From positions 1 through 37,158 of the forward strand of contig CAIYJU010000200.1 in the NCBI GenBank assembly GCA_903926565.1: a stretch of 37,158 bases of DNA, given 5' to 3'. The DNA is from an uncultured Bacteroidales bacterium (GTDB lineage: Bacteria; Bacteroidota; Bacteroidia; Bacteroidales; FEN-979). A program made the position numbers and the translations under genes. How positions within the stretch are numbered: the first letter of the stretch is position 1; each line of letters starts with the position of its first letter. The notes below the pieces were generated by a model that saw only the letters and a program-made list of their open reading frames with translations, was not told the DNA's origin and ran no database searches. This document shows positions 32,951 to 37,158 of this stretch, one piece after another.

Positions 32951-33085
32951 TATTCTCTTTTTCTCCGTGGTTCTCCGTGTCTTCTCCGTGTACCTCAGTG
33001 TAATATTATTTCACAGAGAACCTCCGTGTAATTTTATTTCACAGAGGACCACAGAGGAAATGCACAGCGTGCCACAGAGAGAATT
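32951..33085. repeat. REP-like palindromic repeats with two 28-bp hairpin units
   Basis: CTCCGTG/CACAGAG-type units are repeated throughout the gap between the TusE-like and DsrE-like genes. Two adjacent 28-bp copies (32992-33019 and 33020-33047) match at 25 of 28 positions. Each can fold into a hairpin (CCTC-x-GTG pairing with CAC-x-GAGG). Such palindromes are widespread in intergenic DNA of environmental bacteria. Confidence 0.75.
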
Positions 33086-33116
33086 TTATTATTAGTTTCT
33101 CTTAAAAATTAAAAAA

Positions 33117-33617
33117 ATGGCTAGCGAAGAATTTCCTTTAAAAAAAGTTTGCATCATCTGTGCCAAAGGCACCATAGAAGATGTATATGCCGCATTGGTA
33201 ATGAGTAACGGCGCAGTAATGGAGGGTATCGAAACGAAAATCTTTTTCACCTTCTTTGGCCTCGATGCCATCACAAAAAAAACGATGAACAGCCTGCATA
33301 CAGGAACTGTTGGCAATCCTGCCATGCGGATGCCGGGCGGGTTGCCTTTTCCGACCATTCTCGGCGTGATCCCGGGCGTGGAGTCGGGTGTTTCCGCGAT
33401 GATGAGGAGCCAGATGGAAAAACTGGATATTCCCCCGGTAACAGAATTCCTTGAAATGATCGAAGCCGGGGGCGGCGAGGTGTATGCCTGTAAACTGGCC
33501 ATGGATATGTTCAAGCTAAAGAAGGAAGATTTGTGGGATGGTGTAAAAGCGGTGCTCACGGTAGGACAGTTTTACGAAATGTGCGGTGGTTTGCAAACAC
33601 AAATCATCTTTACGTAA
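33117..33617 (+). CDS. DsrE2-type sulfur-carrier protein
   Basis: A 166-residue protein of the DrsE_2 (DsrE/DsrF/DrsH-like) family. The start is KKVCIICAKGTIEDVYAALV with Cys12 and Cys15. The fold signature TKIFFTFFGLDAI follows, then RMPGGLPFP, and the conserved Cys125 in YACKLAMDMF, with Cys156 near the end. These proteins carry persulfide sulfur and interact with TusA- or TusE-type partners. It is the fourth gene of the sulfur group; REP-like DNA separates it from the TusE-like gene, so its transcription may differ. Confidence 0.85.
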   Translation: MASEEFPLKKVCIICAKGTIEDVYAALVMSNGAVMEGIETKIFFTFFGLDAITKKTMNSLHTGTVGNPAMRMPGGLPFPTILGVIPGVESGVSAMMRSQMEKLDIPPVTEFLEMIEAGGGEVYACKLAMDMFKLKKEDLWDGVKAVLTVGQFYEMCGGLQTQIIFT

Positions 33618-33634
33618 ACAATTAACCTTTTTAC

Positions 33635-33680
33635 TATTTTTGCAACCTGCTGTTTAACAGACTACACATTCTAACAGGTT
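33635..33680 (+). promoter_or_regulatory. Candidate promoter and structured leader of the cysteine-synthase-like gene
   Basis: TATTTTTG (33635-33642) matches the Bacteroidota -7 box, with TTTA at 33609-33612 near the -33 position. In the predicted leader, AACCTG (33644-33649) pairs with CAGGTT (33675-33680). Inside it the 11-bp palindrome CTGTTTAACAG (33650-33660) can form an alternative. A regulatory protein or an RNA switch is possible; neither is established. Confidence 0.4.
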
Positions 33681-33693
33681 TCAAACTACACTC

Positions 33694-34788
33694 ATGAATC
33701 CCAGTATTGACCACAACTTTAAGCTCCGTTTCATCGATTTATGGCGCCTGATCGGGAACTCTCCCATGCTCGCCATTAACTTTACGTATAAAGGTGAGAA
33801 AAGGGTTATCTATGCCAAGTCGGAACATTATAATGTAACCGGAAGCATCAAAGACAGGATGGCCCTCTATATACTCGAGCGGGCTTATGCGGAAAACCGC
33901 ATCAAACCCGGAGATACGATTGTTGAAGCCACAAGCGGAAACACCGGCATTGCCTTTGCCGCCATCGGAAAAGCTCTTGGGCATAATGTGCGCATCATCA
34001 TGCCCGACTGGATGAGCAAGGAGCGGGTGGATATCATTAAAAGTCTTGGTGCACAGATCATCCCTGTTTCCAAACTCGAGGGAGGATTCATCGGCAGTAT
34101 CAGGATTTCTGAAGAGATTGCCGCGGCAGAACAAAATATTTTTCTTCCGCAGCAGTTTTCCAACAATGCCAACGCGGAGGCCCACGAAAAAACAACGGGC
34201 CCTGAAATATGGTACCAGCTTCGTTATCATGGCATTACCCCTGATGCCTTTGTCGCTGGCGTGGGTACCGGTGGCACGGTGATGGGAGTTGGCCGTTATC
34301 TGAAGTCGCTGAATCCTTCCATAAAAATACATCCGCTGGAGCCGGCCGAATCCCCGACGATGTCAACCGGGCATAAGGTGGGGTCTCACCGCATCCAGGG
34401 GATCAGCGATGAGTTTATCCCGGCCATTGTAAAACTTGATGAACTTGACCGGATTGTTGCTGTTCCGGATGGGGATTCAATCATTGTTGCCCAAATGCTT
34501 GCACGGGAACTCGGTCTGGCTGTCGGAATCTCCTCCGGTGCAAATTTCCTTGGAGCCTTGCAGTTACAAAATGAACTTGGTCATGATGCATCCGTCGTAA
34601 CCGTTTTTGCCGATTGCAATAAGAAGTACCTTAGTACTGACCTTATGCGCGAAGAACCATTGCGGGATGATTATGAATCCCGGCATATCAGGCTTACCGG
34701 TTTCAATGTCTTTAAACGGGTTTGTGACACCTGTTGCGAAATGGGCAGCTGTGACCTGAAGACTGTGGATTTCTTCTGCAGAAAATAA
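33694..34788 (+). CDS. PLP-dependent cysteine-synthase-family enzyme with Cys-rich C-terminal tail
   Basis: A 364-residue fold-type II PLP enzyme. The PLP lysine is Lys53 in [11 protein letters not shown]. The substrate and phosphate loops are present: [11 protein letters not shown] (78-88) and [12 protein letters not shown]. The SSGAN motif in [12 protein letters not shown] supplies the final cofactor contact. These fit CysK/CysM-like O-acetylserine (or O-phosphoserine) sulfhydrylases or cystathionine beta-synthase-like enzymes. Unusual is the C-terminal extension with [12 protein letters not shown] and a final FFCRK. It has five cysteines and could bind metal or carry sulfur. It follows the sulfur-carrier genes and may receive sulfur from them. 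Confidence 0.88.
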   Translation: MNPSIDHNFKLRFIDLWRLIGNSPMLAINFTYKGEKRVIYAKSEHYNVTGSIKDRMALYILERAYAENRIKPGDTIVEATSGNTGIAFAAIGKALGHNVRIIMPDWMSKERVDIIKSLGAQIIPVSKLEGGFIGSIRISEEIAAAEQNIFLPQQFSNNANAEAHEKTTGPEIWYQLRYHGITPDAFVAGVGTGGTVMGVGRYLKSLNPSIKIHPLEPAESPTMSTGHKVGSHRIQGISDEFIPAIVKLDELDRIVAVPDGDSIIVAQMLARELGLAVGISSGANFLGALQLQNELGHDASVVTVFADCNKKYLSTDLMREEPLRDDYESRHIRLTGFNVFKRVCDTCCEMGSCDLKTVDFFCRK

Positions 34789-34868
34789 TTTGCATCCCTG
34801 CGCAAGTTTTTCACTTTTGGGTTGTCTAATGTTTATAATCACTAATCATTTATAAAAACAGACAAACT

Positions 34869-35258
34869 ATGAAAACTGCATCAAGAATTTTAATGACCAT
34901 CAGTTTGCTGGTGTTTTTCACCGGCATGACATTCGCACAGGTTGCATCAACAACGAGCCCTGGCAAACCTGCGAAGAAAGCAGAGGTTGCTGCTCCGGCA
35001 AAATCGGCTGACGGCACCAAAGCCAACTGTGGCCATGGTAAAAATTTCGTGGATAACAACAGCGACGGCAAATGCGACAACTGCGGCACAGCCGGAAAAT
35101 GCAAAGAAGCTGGCAGCGGTTGCGGTAAAGGACAGGGTTGCGGAAGTTCATGCGGTAAAGGTAAGGGTGCCGGCAGTTGTAGCGGACATGGTGCCCAGAA
35201 CGGAAGTGGCTGTGCCTCAAAGTGCAGCAATGCTCCGGCTGCCCAGCCAAAGAAATAA
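34869..35258 (+). CDS. Secreted Cys/Gly/Lys-rich protein
   Basis: A 129-residue protein with a signal peptide (cleavage near TFA-Q, about residue 24). An Ala/Lys/Pro-rich spacer follows, then a segment with ten cysteines between residues about 54 and 122, in C-x-x-C-like and G-C-G-K-G arrangements (KCDNCGTAGKCKEAGSGCGK). DNNSDGKCDNCG resembles a calcium-binding loop. The composition suggests metal binding in the periplasm or outside the cell. It stands directly before an ECF sigma, anti-sigma and Spy-like set, so metal stress is a plausible theme. Function unproven. Confidence 0.72.
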   Translation: MKTASRILMTISLLVFFTGMTFAQVASTTSPGKPAKKAEVAAPAKSADGTKANCGHGKNFVDNNSDGKCDNCGTAGKCKEAGSGCGKGQGCGSSCGKGKGAGSCSGHGAQNGSGCASKCSNAPAAQPKK

Positions 35259-35287
35259 ACAGATTATCCGGAAGAAGTTGTCTCCGT

Positions 35288-35419
35288 ATATAATAGCATT
35301 TTAAACCGCGAAGACGCGAAGACGCAAAAAGGTTGATTTTCATTTCTTTGTGCCTTTGCGTCTTTGCGGTAATATTTATCTTCTGAGACACTTCTCTTCT
35401 ACACCTGATATAATAGCAT
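35288..35419. repeat. REP-like palindrome bracketed by 12-bp direct repeats
   Basis: A hairpin has a left arm at 35305-35331 (ACCGCGAAGACGCGAAGACG onward) and a right arm at 35346-35370 (ending CGTCTTTGCGGT), complementary over most of about 25 bases. It is bracketed by exact copies of ATATAATAGCAT at 35288-35299 and 35408-35419. The second copy ends at the ATG of the sigma-factor gene (35418). The bracketing resembles a target-site duplication around a small inserted element, or a duplicated promoter-like segment. Confidence 0.65.
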
Positions 35420-35999
35420 GACAGAACCGGAGCTGATTAAAGGAATCCTGCAGCGTGATCACCGGGCCTTTGAATGCCTGGTGAACCGGTACCAGAAACA
35501 GGTCATCAAAACGGCCAGCTATTTTTTAGGGAACATGGAGGATGCAGAAGATTTGTCGCAGGAGATTTTTATCGATATCATATACTCCATCAACTCTTTT
35601 AAACAGAACTCCTCACTTTCAACCTGGATTTACCGCATTACTGTGAATAAATCGCTAAACATGGTTAAAAAGCAACAACGACGCGGAATAATGGTGAGGC
35701 TTGAGTCGCTTTTCAGCCATTCCGCTGAACATCATACCCGCCATGACCCGGAGCCCTCAATTTCACCCGATGGTGTTGCAGAACAGGAGAAACGGCAACT
35801 TCTTCATGCAGCCATCAACAGACTTCCTGAAAACCAAAGAATTGCCTTTGTTCTCCACAAATTTGACGACCAATCATACAAACAGATTGCTGAAATCATG
35901 AAAACAGGATTACCCGCTGTAGAATCTCTTATTCACCGGGCTAAACTTAACCTGCAGCAAAAGCTGATGTACCAGTTTTCGGAATATAAAAAAACCTGA
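35418..35999 (+). CDS. ECF RNA polymerase sigma factor
   Basis: A 193-residue ECF sigma factor. Region 2 is shown by AFECLVNRYQKQVIKTASYF and EDAEDLSQEIFIDII. Region 4 is shown by INRLPENQRIAFVLHKFDDQ and SYKQIAEIMKTGLPAVESLI, with an HRAKLNL end. The linker (about 95-125) is His/Pro-rich. The stop lies 3 bases before the start of the anti-sigma gene at 36003, so they form one operon. The DNA just upstream carries the REP-like element. Likely regulon: envelope or metal stress, judging from the Spy-like neighbour. Confidence 0.92.
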   Translation: MTEPELIKGILQRDHRAFECLVNRYQKQVIKTASYFLGNMEDAEDLSQEIFIDIIYSINSFKQNSSLSTWIYRITVNKSLNMVKKQQRRGIMVRLESLFSHSAEHHTRHDPEPSISPDGVAEQEKRQLLHAAINRLPENQRIAFVLHKFDDQSYKQIAEIMKTGLPAVESLIHRAKLNLQQKLMYQFSEYKKT

Positions 36000-36002
36000 C
36001 GC

Positions 36003-36452
36003 ATGGAATGTTCACAATTTAAAGCCAATCTGATTGATTTCAGGCAGGGAACCCTGGAGGAGGAGTTGCATCGTTCTGCAAATCTTCACCTCTCTTCATG
36101 CCCATCCTGCTCACGGTTGATGAAAGGGCTGGACGAAGTGGATGAACTCATCGAACGTGAAAAAGCGCTTGATCCCGGCCCTTTTGTTGCTACCCGGATT
36201 TTGCAGCGGATTGACCGGGAGTTTGAAACGCCGGTTGCAATCAAAACCCCCGGATGGATCCGTGTTCTGCAACCGGTCGCTGTTGCCCTGGCACTGATAT
36301 GCGGCATCCTGATCGGCTCCAATGCATCGAAAAGCGATGGGGTTCCTGCAGATAATCTGGCGAAGACAACAGATAATATTGAATTTCTCAGGTCAAACCT
36401 CTATATCTCCGATTTTATGGATGAAGACAAAGTACTTGACTTAAACAAATAG
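36003..36452 (+). CDS. Zinc-finger anti-sigma factor (zf-HC2)
   Basis: A 149-residue protein. The N-terminal anti-sigma domain has the ZAS motif His29-x3-Cys33-x2-Cys36 (LHLSSCPSCS). One transmembrane helix follows at about 89-109 (VAVALALICGILIG), and then a short periplasmic tail ending DEDKVLDLNK. It would hold the ECF sigma factor at the membrane until a signal arrives. It lies between the sigma gene (3-base gap) and the Spy-like gene (4-base gap). Confidence 0.88.
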   Translation: MECSQFKANLIDFRQGTLEEELHRSANLHLSSCPSCSRLMKGLDEVDELIEREKALDPGPFVATRILQRIDREFETPVAIKTPGWIRVLQPVAVALALICGILIGSNASKSDGVPADNLAKTTDNIEFLRSNLYISDFMDEDKVLDLNK

Positions 36453-36456
36453 CAGC

Positions 36457-36984
36457 ATGAATCTTATCGTTAAAAACCGTCTGATTTTCTGGGTGCTGAT
36501 AATACTGGTGGTGATCAATGTTTCAGCCCTTGTGAGTTTTTTTCTGTTCACCAAACCTCCGGCTCCAGCCCCATGCTGCCCTCCTGAAGAACAGCAGTGT
36601 ATGGCATTCCGGGATGAATTGAAACTGTCGGAAGCACAAACAGTTCAGGTTAATGCAATAAATAATGCTTATGCAGCATCTGCGGGTCCGGTCTCAGCTG
36701 AAATTAAAAAGATACGCGCAGCTATTCTTACGGAATTGGAAAATGTGAAGCCCGACACACTTAAGTTGTCTGTCATGACCGATCAACTTGCGCTATTGCA
36801 AATAAAAATTCAGAAGGAAAACATTAAACAATACAGTGAACTGAAACGGGTTTGTACTCCTGAACAGGCCCAAAGGCTGTCAGGCCTTTATCGTGATCTG
36901 TATGGATGTCCGATGCAGAATGGTCAAAAAAAGCATCGTTACCGTCACGGACAGGATTCTGCAAGGATGAAACCTTGCGAATAG
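36457..36984 (+). CDS. Periplasmic Spy/CnrX-like (heavy-metal resistance family) protein
   Basis: A 175-residue protein with an N-terminal membrane anchor (about 9-31). A Cys/Pro-rich patch (PAPAPCCPPEEQQC) and a helical periplasmic domain with LKLSEAQTVQVNAINNAYA follow, and near the end CTPEQAQRLSGLYRDLYGCP. The helical hairpin with these spacings fits the Spy/CpxP/CnrX group that senses or buffers metal or misfolded proteins. The C-terminal KKHRYRHGQ and a final CE add metal-ligand residues. With sigma and anti-sigma genes upstream it resembles the CnrYXH arrangement. The identity of the metal is unknown. Confidence 0.78.
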   Translation: MNLIVKNRLIFWVLIILVVINVSALVSFFLFTKPPAPAPCCPPEEQQCMAFRDELKLSEAQTVQVNAINNAYAASAGPVSAEIKKIRAAILTELENVKPDTLKLSVMTDQLALLQIKIQKENIKQYSELKRVCTPEQAQRLSGLYRDLYGCPMQNGQKKHRYRHGQDSARMKPCE

Positions 36985-36985
36985 G

Positions 36986-37158
36986 TCAGGTTTTCCTGAT
37001 CTTTTTCTCCTTTTCTTTCTTCTCTTTCTTAGACTTTCCCGACTTGTTCTTTTTGCAGGTGCAACGATCACTGTTAAGGGATTTCAGCAGCTCAATCTGC
37101 TTCTCATGCATTTCAATAATATGATCGAGCTTTTTTTCAAGCAGGTTTGTATCGGGAT
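36986..37158 (-). CDS. C-terminal part of a Lys-rich coiled-coil protein (cut by window edge)
   Basis: The minus strand is open from the window edge to a stop at 36986-36988, giving 57 codons. The reading is LLEKKLDHIIEMHEKQIELL, then a CTCKKNKSGKSKKEKKEKEK-rich tail. The coiled-coil part followed by a short Cys-x-Cys and a basic tail looks like a real C-terminus. It converges with the Spy-like gene; only one base separates the two stop codons. The N-terminus is outside the window. Function unknown. Confidence 0.6.
   Translation of the reverse strand, partial: PDTNLLEKKLDHIIEMHEKQIELLKSLNSDRCTCKKNKSGKSKKEKKEKEKKIRKT

Noticed and set aside
33739..34332. 197-codon minus-strand frame inside the cysteine-synthase-like gene
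   Set aside because: Antisense shadow of a gene with intact PLP motifs.
34798..34824. TTGC/GCAA hairpin plus T-run after the cysteine-synthase-like gene as a terminator
   Set aside because: Only a 4-bp stem; the T-run makes it possible but too weak to list as a feature.
34918..35391. 157-codon minus-strand frame opposite the Cys-rich gene
   Set aside because: Antisense to a gene with a clean signal peptide; its Cys/Arg/His richness is the mirror of Gly/Ala codons.

Overview
The window looks like a chromosome segment from an anaerobic or microaerophilic member of the Bacteroidota (Bacteroidales or a relative). This rests on a Bacteroidota-type T6SS (T6SS-iii, with TssN and TssO), Fibrobacter-type major paralogous (FISUMP) lipoproteins, PorT-like outer-membrane barrels, a YwqK-like MORN lipoprotein, TAnnTTTG promoter boxes and few Shine-Dalgarno sequences. 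No rRNA, tRNA or CRISPR array was seen. Names rest on motif recognition by eye; no database search was possible.

1-5480: accessory, element-like block, all genes on the minus strand. It holds a MerR/excisionase-like HTH protein, two small proteins, a large AAA+ replication helicase/primase-like protein, and three orphan proteins running off the left edge. The flanking DNA carries two arrays of short direct repeats with about 10-bp period (1677-1722 and 5023-5078) and two strong inverted repeats (11-52 and 1213-1273). This resembles the replication/control part of an integrated phage or plasmid; no integrase or capsid gene is visible.

5488-9004: ordinary chromosomal genes. These are a MORN-repeat lipoprotein, an array of eight 7-bp repeats, a secreted endonuclease/exonuclease/phosphatase, a coiled-coil lipoprotein with a clear intrinsic terminator, and a secreted beta-propeller-like protein.

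9162-24399: T6SS-iii locus in two convergent operons. The plus operon encodes TssG, TssN, TssK, TssO, TssE and TssF (baseplate plus membrane proteins). The minus operon encodes ClpV, TssB, TssC, two TssD (Hcp-like) proteins, VgrG and PAAR, then two unfamiliar proteins in the usual cargo position. One of these has an N-terminal peptidoglycan-binding-like domain. TssP, TssQ and TssR are not in the window.

24457-30561: a five-gene minus-strand run of surface genes (FISUMP lipoprotein, OmpA-family protein, OMP barrel, FISUMP lipoprotein, OMP barrel) built by duplication. It is flanked by imperfect 51-bp repeats and a frameshifted sensor histidine kinase remnant.

30731-34788: a sulfur-trafficking group. 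It encodes an SQR-like flavoprotein, a DUF1641 protein, a TusE/DsrC-like protein with only the C-terminal cysteine, a DsrE2-like protein, and a cysteine-synthase-like PLP enzyme with a Cys-rich tail. A plausible reading is that sulfide or sulfane sulfur is handled at the membrane and passed between the carriers.

34869-37158: a secreted Cys/Gly-rich protein followed by ECF sigma factor, zinc-finger anti-sigma factor and a Spy/CnrX-like periplasmic protein, which looks like a metal- or envelope-stress module. A truncated Lys-rich coiled-coil gene runs off the right edge. REP-like palindromes lie within the sulfur group (32951-33085) and before the sigma factor gene (35288-35419).
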